A DNA stretch of 64,000 bases from positions 1 through 64,000 of the forward strand of contig JAKQKQ010000228.1 in the NCBI GenBank assembly GCA_029560585.1, written 5' to 3'. Source of the DNA: Verrucomicrobiota bacterium. Lineage in GTDB: Bacteria > Verrucomicrobiota > Verrucomicrobiia > JADLBR01. The notes under the pieces were generated by a model. It saw only the letters and a list, made by a program, of their open reading frames with translations. It made no database searches and was not told the DNA's origin. The position numbers and the translations under genes are program-made. Below, piece by piece: positions 25,810 to 34,865 of this stretch; positions within the stretch are counted from its first letter, which is position 1, and each line of letters starts with the position of its first letter.

Positions 25810-26205
25810 TCAACGCTCCAGCGACACGATCATGGTCATCCCACCCAGCAGAAGCCCGTCGCCGTGGCGTAGCAGCAGCCGCCGACCGCGCCCAATGAGC
25901 CGCTTACCGTTCACGGATGTGCCATTCTTGGATCCAAGGTCCTCGACAAACATCTCCCCATGCTCAAACACGAGCGCGGCATGGGCACGAGAGATTCGGG
26001 GATCCTCGACCACCAGGTGGGCGGCTCGCGGGGATCTACCCAAGATAAGACGGTTGCCCTTCCAGCGCATGTCCGCCTCCGAGAAACTAAGGGCGCGCGC
26101 GACGCCCTGCCCGTCGCACCATGCCAACCGCCAGCGCTTCACCCGCCGGGTGCGCGGCATGGCCTTCGCGATTCGTACAACACGTGGGCTGCGACGTACC
26201 GGCAT
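25810..26205 (-). CDS. FHA domain protein
   Basis: A 131-residue protein consisting mainly of one FHA domain: LILGRSPRAAHLVVEDPRIS, RAHAALVFEHGE, LGSKNGTSVNGKRL and LRHGDGLLLGG. The N-terminus is basic. The start at ATG 26205 is chosen because it lies 8 bp after the stop of the protease gene and has a G-rich motif (GGGGGTGGT) just before it. A longer frame upstream is antisense-like and lies inside the protease gene. It probably reads phosphothreonine marks made by the two kinases encoded downstream. Confidence 0.85.
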   Translation of the reverse strand: MPVRRSPRVVRIAKAMPRTRRVKRWRLAWCDGQGVARALSFSEADMRWKGNRLILGRSPRAAHLVVEDPRISRAHAALVFEHGEMFVEDLGSKNGTSVNGKRLIGRGRRLLLRHGDGLLLGGMTMIVSLER

Positions 26206-26213
26206 ACCACCCC

Positions 26214-27761
26214 CTAATCTCTTTGAACCCTCCCCCCCCCAGGATCGTCTTCCGTGAACGTCAGCGAGAGATCTCCCAGCAGCAACTTGTCGCCATCGCG
26301 TATGCGCACCCTGACGAATCGTTCCAACCGCTTCCCATTCAATCTGGTGCCGTTCATGGATTCCCAATCCTCAACCCAGAACCGCCCCTCCTGGTCCCGA
26401 CCCAATTTGACATGCTGGGCGGAAACATGCCCATCATCAATAACCAGATCTGCCCTATCGCTCTTGCGCCCGATCATCAGTCCCTTCTCCAACCGCTTGC
26501 GCGAATCGGGGCCAATCCTCACCGAAAGCTTGTCTCCACTGCTGTCGCGTCCTTCCAGGCGACATCCGCCCACCGGAGAGAGCGGACGCGGGTGGTCAGT
26601 GGTGGTTCCCCCGCCGCCGCCATCCACTGGGCGCCTTGGATGCTTGCCCCACCCGACGACCGTCGTGTACATGCGGCTGAGGCGCTGGCGCATCGGCTTG
26701 CGCGTGGCGGTGTAAAGCGCCACTAACGCAACCGCCATTGACGTTGTCCAGCCCAGACTTTGCGCCAGCACCCCAAACAGACGCGGATGAAATGAGAATG
26801 CCGCCACGCGGTAGCGGACTCCGCGCGCATCGAGCACCGATCGCGCGACCGCGGCCCCGGACGAGAATTTCACCGTGCCACCTTCGTTACCCCTCGAAAA
26901 TACGTTCACCCCCAAGACTTCGCCACCTTCGTTCAGGAGGGGCCCCCCGCTGTCCCCAGGCATCATGTTGACATCATGGTGGATGACCTCGATCTCCGGC
27001 CGTTTGGAGCGAATATCGTCCCCGACCATCTGCACGAGTTGCTTGAGATCTTGGGGCAACCGCGGTCCCCTGCCCTCCTTGCCTTCAAACACTTTAGCCC
27101 AGCGATTCGCGTCGGCCTTCAGCGCCGCCAAAATGGTCTCGATCGATGGCGGCACCCGAGCGCCCGCCAGTTTCCGCACGGGACCCTTGGAGATCGAAGG
27201 GCGGACAACGTCAGACAATCCCTGCCCTTTGACATCTATCTGCTGCATCGAGCCCGACTTGATCTTCTGAATGTCTACCAGCTTAACGAACTTCTCCAGC
27301 GCCTCGAGGTTCTCCGCCGCTCCTGGGAAACCGACCGTGTACACGGTGTCGTTTGGGGCCGGAGGGCGCCGCGAAAAAACCAGCGGCCGCATCGTCATGC
27401 CAGATGCCCGCAACAAGGCAATGTCCCGCTCCGGTTCGCGCGTCATAATCTCCGCGCGCGCCGCCTGCACCGCATCGCCTTGCCTCCCCAGTATAAGCAC
27501 AAGGGCGTTTTCCCCCTCCACGACATGGGCCGCCGTGAGAATGTGCCCCTCGTCGCTGACAACAAAACCGCTGCCCGTGCTGCTGATCTCGTCTTTCACA
27601 ATGATCAGGATTTGCACGATCCCGCGCTCGATTCGCCGCAGGTTGATGTCGGCACGCGCGGGGAGGGCACCCAACGCGACGATGAGCGAAAACCACCAGC
27701 AGAAGCTGATCGCGCGCCGACCCCCTATCTTCCTCTTGTTCCTATCGTGGCACTTTCTCAT
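26214..27761 (-). CDS. Membrane trypsin-like serine protease fused to cytoplasmic FHA domain
   Basis: A 515-residue protein. An N-terminal signal anchor or signal peptide (FCWWFSLIVALGALPARA) is followed by a trypsin/HtrA-like domain with His79 (GHILTAAHVV), Asp113 (PERDIALLRA) and Ser271 (MMPGDSGGPLLNE). Extra sequence of about 100 residues lies between the Asp and Ser motifs. A transmembrane helix (LGWTTSMAVALVALYTA, about 336-352) leads to a cytoplasmic C-terminal FHA domain (LMIGRKSDRADLV, VSAQHVKLG, ESMNGTRLNG). Phosphothreonine binding inside could thus control or localise a protease outside the membrane. AGGAGGG precedes ATG 27761, which lies inside the 3' end of the PP2C gene (20-bp overlap). 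Confidence 0.85.
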   Translation of the reverse strand: MRKCHDRNKRKIGGRRAISFCWWFSLIVALGALPARADINLRRIERGIVQILIIVKDEISSTGSGFVVSDEGHILTAAHVVEGENALVLILGRQGDAVQAARAEIMTREPERDIALLRASGMTMRPLVFSRRPPAPNDTVYTVGFPGAAENLEALEKFVKLVDIQKIKSGSMQQIDVKGQGLSDVVRPSISKGPVRKLAGARVPPSIETILAALKADANRWAKVFEGKEGRGPRLPQDLKQLVQMVGDDIRSKRPEIEVIHHDVNMMPGDSGGPLLNEGGEVLGVNVFSRGNEGGTVKFSSGAAVARSVLDARGVRYRVAAFSFHPRLFGVLAQSLGWTTSMAVALVALYTATRKPMRQRLSRMYTTVVGWGKHPRRPVDGGGGGTTTDHPRPLSPVGGCRLEGRDSSGDKLSVRIGPDSRKRLEKGLMIGRKSDRADLVIDDGHVSAQHVKLGRDQEGRFWVEDWESMNGTRLNGKRLERFVRVRIRDGDKLLLGDLSLTFTEDDPGGGRVQRD

Positions 27762-29331
27762 CTGCCCTCCTAGTCTTGCTTTCTCCTTGCATCGGCACCG
27801 TTGCGCCAGCCCGCGACCCGGAAATGAGCAAGCGGACCCGAAACGACTGCTCACCCACCCACTCCGCTTGCCCATCCACCACGTACTTCTCACTCTCCCT
27901 CAAGGCCCCGCTCTTGTGCTCCATCTCGGTTAGTTTATGGCAAAAATGAGTCGCGATCCCGGCCATGATTTCTATGGGCGAGTTTTCCATCAAACTGTTG
28001 GAGGATCCCGGCGGAATCGGTCGCCTCTCCGTCACCCGATGATACTGATCGACCGTCGTGGGCCTCTCCGCCACCCAATCAGTCCCACCCGGCACCCGTC
28101 CGAGCACAATGCCAACACTGTTCGTCCGCCGCAGGAAGACCGCGCCAGGATCACTGGACGCGCCATCGGGACTCGCGCGCCGAACGACCCTATCCCCTTC
28201 CACCCCCGCGGGAACATCTACCTGAGGCGTCAAGCGCCCTGCATCATTCGTGATCTCCGCTCCGTCGACCACCACCGGCTTCACATCGGGCAGTGGCGGT
28301 GCGCTGAGACCATCTCCATACAGGCCGGGTGACACCCCCCCTCGATTCGCGCCCCCGACATCCCGTTGGCCCCCGACCCCGGGTTTGACTCGTGGGACGA
28401 CGGGGACCACCGCAGTGCTCCCGTGCCCATCATCCGATGGAACATTCGAGAACCGCTTCTGCAACGTCGCAAGCGGATCCTCCCACAGAGCGAAAATGAT
28501 GGCGCAGGTGATTGAAGCCATCATCAGTGACAGCAAAACCACTTCATGGAGCGAGACGGGCACCCGTTTGCCGGCCCCGTCGGACCCTGCCTCGCGCTTG
28601 GGCACGATCGCCACCGCCGTGATGTTGTCGCAGCGATCCCCACCCCGCGCCCGCGCCTTGCCGATAGAAGCACGCAGTCGGCGATCCAGGTCTCTATCCT
28701 TCCGAAGGACTTGGCCAATTTCCTCGATGCCAGTCTTTTCCCAGAAACCGTCCGTGCACAGCAGGAATGCGTCCCTTGTGTCAACGTCGCACGCCCCCAT
28801 CGTAGGGGGCTTGTACTCGTCCCCACCCAGACACTGGAGGAGCCGCCCCTGGTCAGGATGGTCTTCCATCTCCGCCTTTGTCACGCGACCGGCATCAAGC
28901 AGCACCTGCAATACGGAATGATCCTTTGTCTGATCCGCCAGTTCGCCGCCCCGGAAATGATACAGCCGACTGTCACCGCTGTGCATCCAGAAGGCCTTGC
29001 CCCCCTGGATCACCAGGGCGACGACGGTGGCACGGGCCCTGATGTCGCGCTTCGCGGACATCGCTTCGATGCTCCTGTGGGCCCGAAATGCGAGATCCCG
29101 AAGGTAGACCTCGGGGTCTCCCAATCGCCCATCCTTCGCATCGATTAGGCGCTCGGCCTCATCGATTACCGCCTGGGCCGCATCCTCACCCGAGGCATGC
29201 CCGCCCACCCCATCGGATACGACGACTAGCCACTCCCCGGCATCGGGATTCTCCCATACGAAGAACCGGTCCTCTTGGATCTTGCGCGCTCCCTTGTCTT
29301 TCGCGCTCTCGATTGTCCATGAGAGGGCCAT
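27742..29331 (-). CDS. Membrane PP2C phosphatase with extracytoplasmic tail
   Basis: A 529-residue protein. The N-terminal PPM phosphatase domain is at about 1-245 (RKIQEDRFFVW, VVVSDGVGGHASG, WMHSGDSRLYHF, LLCTDGFWEKTG, CDNITAVAI), with all metal ligands. A transmembrane segment follows at about 262-284 (VVLLSLMMASITCAIIFAL), then about 245 residues of Pro/Gly/Val-rich linker and a small beta-rich C-terminal domain outside. A membrane phosphatase between membrane kinases suggests a local phosphorylation cycle. ATG 29331 was preferred. GTG 29358, nearer the upstream stop, is an alternative. Confidence 0.85.
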   Translation of the reverse strand: MALSWTIESAKDKGARKIQEDRFFVWENPDAGEWLVVVSDGVGGHASGEDAAQAVIDEAERLIDAKDGRLGDPEVYLRDLAFRAHRSIEAMSAKRDIRARATVVALVIQGGKAFWMHSGDSRLYHFRGGELADQTKDHSVLQVLLDAGRVTKAEMEDHPDQGRLLQCLGGDEYKPPTMGACDVDTRDAFLLCTDGFWEKTGIEEIGQVLRKDRDLDRRLRASIGKARARGGDRCDNITAVAIVPKREAGSDGAGKRVPVSLHEVVLLSLMMASITCAIIFALWEDPLATLQKRFSNVPSDDGHGSTAVVPVVPRVKPGVGGQRDVGGANRGGVSPGLYGDGLSAPPLPDVKPVVVDGAEITNDAGRLTPQVDVPAGVEGDRVVRRASPDGASSDPGAVFLRRTNSVGIVLGRVPGGTDWVAERPTTVDQYHRVTERRPIPPGSSNSLMENSPIEIMAGIATHFCHKLTEMEHKSGALRESEKYVVDGQAEWVGEQSFRVRLLISGSRAGATVPMQGESKTRRADEKVPR

Positions 29332-29364
29332 ACTACGCTGTCCCACACCGAGTCGCACTCATGA

Positions 29365-30624
29365 TCAGATCCGAAGGAAAACCACCAGCAACGTTAGAAA
29401 AACCAACCCCACCCCAAGGATAAGTAACAGCTTCCCGACTGTGTGGTCGGAAAAAAATGTCGTCGCCTCCTCAAAACTGCTCTTGGCCGGTGGCTTGGCC
29501 GCCCAAATCGTCTTGCCCCCCTGAGTCCCTGACTCCACCGCGCCGTCATCACTCCCCTGTGCCCCTCGCTTCACAGGCACGTGTCGTCTCTTCTCGGACG
29601 GGAAACGACTCCTCCACGCGCCAACGGACTGCGGTCTGTCCTCCGGTTCGAACTGCAGCGCCCAATCAATCGCCCCAAGCAACTCCGCGCTGAACTCGTT
29701 CGAATAGCGGCTCTTCCTAGACAGGGACATGTACGGGTCACACGCGCCGCCCTGGCCGTAGGCCATTATCCTCTTCAACGCATCCGGCGGCTTCTTCCGC
29801 GTCACCATCTCGTGCAAGACCGCGCCGAAGGCGTAGATGTCCGACCATGGGCCGATGCGACCCTTCGAGTCGATCTGCTCGCAAGGCGAGTAGCCCGGTT
29901 TCCACACGCGCGACTTGGTCCCGCACATTCTCGAAATATCCCGGTCGAAATCCGCCTTCGCGGCCCCGAAGTCGATCAGCACCGGAAAGCCTTCCTTGGT
30001 GATCATCATGTTGTCCGGTGCGATATCGCGATGGACGCAGTCGGCGCCGTGTATTTCCTCCATCGCACCCATCAACGGGAAGGCGATGTCGAGAATGTCC
30101 CGCTCTCCCAAGGCGCCAAAGCGCCGCTGATAGGCGCTCAACCTGTATCCATCCAAGTACTCCATGACAAGATAGAGGGTGTTGTTCGCGGGAAACACAT
30201 CGAACCCCTTCACGATATAGGAACTCTTGAACCGACCCATGAGCAACCCGCCCTCGCGGCGAAAACGCGACCGGCAATTGCGGAATACCTCCTCATACTC
30301 GTGATCGTCGTCCTCGTGCGGTCGCACAGACCCATCATCGTCCCGGTAGACCAGGTCTATCGGGAATAGTTCCTTGATTGCGACAAATCCCTCCCCGTTG
30401 CCCTTCGCCTCCCTGTCATGCTTCCTCGGATAAGAAGCCTTGTACGTGATCCCGAACCCACCCTGGCCGATAGTCTTCAGGATCCGATAATCCCCCAATC
30501 GATATCCGGGTGCCAACGCCTGGGCGAACGTTTCCTCTTTCCTATGCCGACGCTCGCCTTCGCCCGCAGTCATGCTCTCTTCCCGCCACTGTCCCCCCCC
30601 CGCGCCGGGCCTTTGCTGCGCCAT
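29365..30624 (-). CDS. Tail-anchored Ser/Thr kinase
   Basis: A 419-residue protein with the kinase domain at about 45-345: IGQGGFGITYKASY, Lys84 in VAIKELFP, CVHRDIAPDN at 196-205 and LIDFGAAK. An acidic insertion (DDDGSVRPHEDDDHEYEE) lies after the lysine. A C-terminal helix (LLLILGVGLVFLTLLVVFL, about 399-417) anchors it with only two residues outside, so it has no periplasmic sensor. GGAG lies about 8 bp before ATG 30624. It is the first gene of the minus-strand operon. The gene is divergent from the WD40-kinase across 281 bp. Confidence 0.85.
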   Translation of the reverse strand: MAQQRPGAGGGQWREESMTAGEGERRHRKEETFAQALAPGYRLGDYRILKTIGQGGFGITYKASYPRKHDREAKGNGEGFVAIKELFPIDLVYRDDDGSVRPHEDDDHEYEEVFRNCRSRFRREGGLLMGRFKSSYIVKGFDVFPANNTLYLVMEYLDGYRLSAYQRRFGALGERDILDIAFPLMGAMEEIHGADCVHRDIAPDNMMITKEGFPVLIDFGAAKADFDRDISRMCGTKSRVWKPGYSPCEQIDSKGRIGPWSDIYAFGAVLHEMVTRKKPPDALKRIMAYGQGGACDPYMSLSRKSRYSNEFSAELLGAIDWALQFEPEDRPQSVGAWRSRFPSEKRRHVPVKRGAQGSDDGAVESGTQGGKTIWAAKPPAKSSFEEATTFFSDHTVGKLLLILGVGLVFLTLLVVFLRI

Positions 30625-30905
30625 GACATTCTCCTTCCGCAACACCTTCCTCCTAAGCCTCTTCGTTGAATCCCTGGCCACGCCAAGACACGGCTGGATC
30701 TTGTTACGAAACATCTGCCCAAAATCAAGCCGAATTTCCCAAGGTCGCTCCTCTGCGCAGGTTAGAAACCGGCGGCTGCAGACATCAATCGCCACGCTGA
30801 TGAAATCGACTTTGGCACGGAAGTGATTGCGACAAGCGCTCGAAAACCAATCGCCCAAACCCTCCCGGCCTTGCTACCCTCGGGCCCCGACAACAGGTAG
30901 CTGCC
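30625..30905. promoter_or_regulatory. Divergent promoter region for the six-gene operon and the WD40-kinase
   Basis: These 281 bp separate two divergent kinase genes and should carry both promoters. Minus-strand coding frames extend into it but carry no domain and lack a ribosome binding site. No operator-like inverted repeat stood out on reading. Confidence 0.45.
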
Positions 30906-33900
30906 ATGGATGCCATCGAGGCCAAGTGCCCGGGATGTGGGAGCGTCTACGACCTGGGCCCCGAGTACTGGGAGCGCAACGTCGAGTGCCCCAAGTGCGA
31001 AGCGACGTTTTTTGTGGAGTCTTCCCGGGCCGGTGCGTGCGGAGCCCCGGTAGCCCCCAGGGCCCCCGACCCGATCGCGGCACCCGAAGACGGGATCCCG
31101 GCCGAGTGGCAAATCGGCGACGCGATCCTGGACCTCTACGAGGTCAAGCAGATCCACGAGGGCGGCGGCATGGGGTTGGTCTATCGCGTCCACCACCGGG
31201 GCTGGAACACCGACCTGGCGGTGAAGAGCCCGCGTGCCGAGTATTTCGCCACCGAGGAGCAGAAGGAGAACTTCACACGCGAGTGCGAGGCATGGATCAA
31301 CCTCGGCCTCCACCCCCACATCGTCAGCTGCCACTACGTCCGCCGGCTCGGCGGCATCCCGCGGGTGTTCGCGGAGTACGTCGAGGGCGGCAGTCTCGCG
31401 GAATGGGTCCAGGACCGCAGGCTGTATGAGGGTGGCCCGGATCGGGCCCTGGGGCGCATCCTGGACATCGCCATCCAGACCGCGTGGGGGCTCCACCACG
31501 CCCACGAGTGCGGCCTCATCCATCAGGACGTCAAGCCCGGCAACATGCTCATGCAGTCCGATGGCACCGCGAAGATCACCGACTTCGGGCTGGCGAAGGC
31601 GCGGGCCACCAGTGGGGAATTCGCGAACGCGGGCCCCGGCCGGAGCGTCCTCGTGAGCACCGGGGGCATGACACCGGCCTACTGCTCTCCGGAGCAGGCA
31701 GCGCGGGAACCCCTCACCCGCCGCACCGACATCTGGTCGTGGGCGCTCTCGGTGGTCGAGATGTTCACGGGCGAGGTCACCTGGCAGAGCGGGGTGGCGG
31801 CGGCCCAGGTGCTGGAGAGCATCGAGGAACTCCGTGCTGAGGATGTGGCGCTGCCGTCGCTCCCGGACGACTTGAGAAGACTGCTCGAACGGTGCTTCGA
31901 GATGGATCCGGCCCAGAGGCCGAAGGACTTCGCGGAAATCACTGCGCGACTGAAGGAGATCTACCGAACGGAGCAAGGCGCCGAATACGCCCGATCGGAG
32001 CCCGCGGTTGCCGAGTTGCGCGCCGACGCGCTGAACAACCGGGCGGTGTCGCTGTTGGACCTAGGAAAGCGCGATGAGGCGTTGGGGGCATTCGAACAGG
32101 CGCTCGCTGTCGAACCGCACCAATCGGAGGCGACGTACAATCGCGCCTTGCTGCTGTGGCGCTCGGCACGAATGACAGACCAGGAACCGATCGAACAAAT
32201 CGTAGAGGCGAGTCGAGCGCAACGAGCGAATTGGCAAAGCAATTATCTCTTGGGATTGCTGCATCTTGAACGTGGAGATCCGTGGAGCGCAATCGATGCA
32301 TTACATAATATCGCGAAAGACGCGGCAGGCGCTCCCAGTTACAACAGTGTGTTGCGCGCTGCACGATTGGCAGCGCAGGCGATGGGGCCCAGAGTTCAAG
32401 CCTTCGAGGGGCACATGGGCACAGTAAGTTCCGTCGCGTTTTCTCCCGACGGGCATCTCATCCTATCCGGAAGTCACGACAAAACCCTGCGCCTTTGGAA
32501 TGTTGAATCTGGCGACTGCCTTCGCAGATTCGAACGGCAGGAACACAGCATAAATGTCATCTGCTTTTCACCGGACGGCCGCCACGCCTTATCAGGAGCA
32601 ACAGGCGAGAGTTTCATCCGGTTGTGGGAGGTGGCCACAGGCAAGTGCGTGCGCACTTTCGATGGGCGCTGGGGCAAGATACTTGCCGTGGCGTTTTCTC
32701 CAAAGGGCCAATTCGTCTTGGCATCTGGTGCATACCGGCCCCCCCGGATCTGGGATGTGGCATCTGGCAACTGCCTCCGCACCTTTGAGGGACACGCAGG
32801 CTCGGTAAACTCCGTCACCTTCTCACGCGACGGTAATCTTATCCTCTCCGGTGGTGAGGATGGAACCCTACGGCTCTGGAATGTGGAAACCGGAGAGTGC
32901 CTACGTACGTTCAAAGGGCACAGCAGCGAAGTCGCCTCTGTCTCGTTCTCCCCAAACTGCTGCCACGCCCTCTCAGCGGATTTCGGCAGAACCCTGCGGC
33001 TCTGGAATGTGGAAACCGGAGAGTGCCTACGCATTTTTTCGGGGGCCAACGGAAAGGCCGCATTTTCCCCTGACGGTCGTTACGCCCTTTCGAGTACGCC
33101 CATGCGGCTTTGGGAGGTTTCTACCGCCCGGTGTTTGCATACCTTTGGGCCCAGCGCTACAGCCGTCGCATTTTCTCCCGACGGCCGTCTGGCCCTCTCG
33201 GGCCACGGCGATGAGAACGTAAGGCTCTGGAAAGTCCCCCTTGATTTTTCTCCGGCGCCCCTTTGTCTCTGCGTTCCCCTAAAGTGCGAGGCGATTGCCC
33301 AAGTCGCTGACCAAGTTGGGAAACTGATCGCCTCGGCGCAGTCTTGGGTGCGCCGTGGGGATGCCGGCGAGGCCTATCGGAACATTCTGGCAGCCATGGC
33401 CGTCAAAGGCTATGCGCGTGATAATTGCCTCTTGTCGCTTCGGCGAAAGATAGGGCTGCTCGGCCGCGCGGCGGGCTTCGCCGATGCCTGGCATAGCAGC
33501 ACCTTTGATGGGCACAGCAGCACAGCGTGCGGTGCCTTTTCCCCCGATGGCCGCTTCGTTCTATCAGGAAGTGATGATGAGAGTCTTCGGCTCTGGGATG
33601 TTGCCACAGGCAAATGCCTGCGCACTTTCCAAGGACAAGTCAAGAGTGTAGCGAGGGTGGCGTTCTCCTATGACGGTCGCTTGGCCCTGTCGGGGGGCAG
33701 AATCGAAGCCATCCAGCTCTGGGAGGTGGCCACCGGTAAGTGCCTGCACACTTTCAAAGGACACAGTTGGTTGGTGAATGCTGTCGCCTTCTCACCGGAC
33801 GGCCGTTTCGCACTGTCTGGCAGCCATGATAAGCCTATCCAATTCTGGGATGTGGCCACCGGCAGGTGCGCACGCGTTTTGGACAAACAGACCGACAAAG

Positions 33901-34703
33901 CAAACTCCTTTGCATTCTCTCCGGATGGCCGATTGGTTCTATCGGCGAGCCTTGACGACGCTCTGCGGCTCTGGGAGATTGCCTCCGGCCAGTGCCTACG
34001 CGTCTTCAAAGCGCACACCGACCCAGGAAGTCCCACGCCCGTTTCTCTGGAGAGCTATCTTGCACAGACAGAGAGTGTGGACCAAATGCGACTGCGAATT
34101 TCGCAGAAGGTAGTTTGCAGGAGGGCAGACTCGCTTGCCTTCTCGCCGGACGCTCAATTTGCCGTATCGGGTCATTATGACAAAGTCGTACGACTTTGGG
34201 AACTGGCCACCGCCAAGTGTCTGCGTACCTTCGAGGGACATGAAAACCCCGTATATTCTGTCGCGTTCTCACCCGATGGTCATTACATTCTCTCGGGTAG
34301 TGCGGAGGGGCGGAGGCTATGGGAGGCAACCTCCGGCGAGTGCCTTCGTATTTTCACGGGGGGCTATGGCCCGATCGCCTTTTCCCCTGACGGTCGTTTC
34401 GGTCTGTCCGCGCTCCGACTCTGGGAGTTCGTTTGGAACCACACGTTCCCGGATCCTGTGCATTGGGATGAGAAAGCGAAACCTCATCTGGAGATCTTCC
34501 TGACGCTGCATTGTGCGGTGGGCGAGGATGGCTTCAGCCGCCTCGGCAAGCCGGTGTGGACCGACGAGGATTTCCAGAAGCTGATCGTGGACCTCCAGTA
34601 CCGCGGCTACGGCTGGTTGCGACCCGAGGGCGTGCGCAGGAAGCTGGAGCAGATGACGGCGGAATGGCAGGGTCCGCCGCCGTTGCCGGGCGCCGAAGCA
34701 TGA
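30906..34703 (+). CDS. Zinc ribbon - Ser/Thr kinase - TPR - WD40 protein
   Basis: A 1265-residue cytoplasmic protein. The zinc ribbon (Cys 8, 11, 28, 31) is nearly identical in pattern to that of the 1442-aa kinase: CPGCGSVYDLGPEYWERNVE. The kinase at 72-350 has Lys107, LIHQDVKPGN and ITDFGLAKA. TPR-like helices lie at about 366-480. WD40 repeats follow from about 500 to 1170 (SSVAFSPDGHLILSGSHDKT type), interrupted by about 85 helical residues near 785-870. That would give two propellers. The end has a conserved-looking alpha/beta segment of about 90 residues (WTDEDFQKLIVDLQYRGYGW). WD40 blades near 32.4-34.4 kb are C-rich on the plus strand while parts of the kinase half are G-rich. Confidence 0.85.
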   Translation: MDAIEAKCPGCGSVYDLGPEYWERNVECPKCEATFFVESSRAGACGAPVAPRAPDPIAAPEDGIPAEWQIGDAILDLYEVKQIHEGGGMGLVYRVHHRGWNTDLAVKSPRAEYFATEEQKENFTRECEAWINLGLHPHIVSCHYVRRLGGIPRVFAEYVEGGSLAEWVQDRRLYEGGPDRALGRILDIAIQTAWGLHHAHECGLIHQDVKPGNMLMQSDGTAKITDFGLAKARATSGEFANAGPGRSVLVSTGGMTPAYCSPEQAAREPLTRRTDIWSWALSVVEMFTGEVTWQSGVAAAQVLESIEELRAEDVALPSLPDDLRRLLERCFEMDPAQRPKDFAEITARLKEIYRTEQGAEYARSEPAVAELRADALNNRAVSLLDLGKRDEALGAFEQALAVEPHQSEATYNRALLLWRSARMTDQEPIEQIVEASRAQRANWQSNYLLGLLHLERGDPWSAIDALHNIAKDAAGAPSYNSVLRAARLAAQAMGPRVQAFEGHMGTVSSVAFSPDGHLILSGSHDKTLRLWNVESGDCLRRFERQEHSINVICFSPDGRHALSGATGESFIRLWEVATGKCVRTFDGRWGKILAVAFSPKGQFVLASGAYRPPRIWDVASGNCLRTFEGHAGSVNSVTFSRDGNLILSGGEDGTLRLWNVETGECLRTFKGHSSEVASVSFSPNCCHALSADFGRTLRLWNVETGECLRIFSGANGKAAFSPDGRYALSSTPMRLWEVSTARCLHTFGPSATAVAFSPDGRLALSGHGDENVRLWKVPLDFSPAPLCLCVPLKCEAIAQVADQVGKLIASAQSWVRRGDAGEAYRNILAAMAVKGYARDNCLLSLRRKIGLLGRAAGFADAWHSSTFDGHSSTACGAFSPDGRFVLSGSDDESLRLWDVATGKCLRTFQGQVKSVARVAFSYDGRLALSGGRIEAIQLWEVATGKCLHTFKGHSWLVNAVAFSPDGRFALSGSHDKPIQFWDVATGRCARVLDKQTDKANSFAFSPDGRLVLSASLDDALRLWEIASGQCLRVFKAHTDPGSPTPVSLESYLAQTESVDQMRLRISQKVVCRRADSLAFSPDAQFAVSGHYDKVVRLWELATAKCLRTFEGHENPVYSVAFSPDGHYILSGSAEGRRLWEATSGECLRIFTGGYGPIAFSPDGRFGLSALRLWEFVWNHTFPDPVHWDEKAKPHLEIFLTLHCAVGEDGFSRLGKPVWTDEDFQKLIVDLQYRGYGWLRPEGVRRKLEQMTAEWQGPPPLPGAEA

Positions 34704-34865
34704 ATCTGGTTCGGGCAAGAGCTTCGCGGTCAAGCGCGATCCCCCCTCTCTGTACGGTACCCTCGGTCAGGTGCTCCGTATCGAGCCGCGCGATAGGTTC
34801 GACGTATTCGATCCGCTGCCCAGCATTTCCATCGTCTAGGCACCCAAAGCGACCTCGGCTGGGAC

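Noticed and set aside
7706-30624. Type VI secretion phosphorylation module
   Set aside because: Kinase, PP2C and FHA genes are present, but there is no TssB/C, Hcp, VgrG, ClpV or baseplate gene.
30762-31976. 404-codon minus-strand frame
   Set aside because: It is the mirror of the zinc ribbon and kinase coding sequence; the plus strand holds all catalytic motifs.
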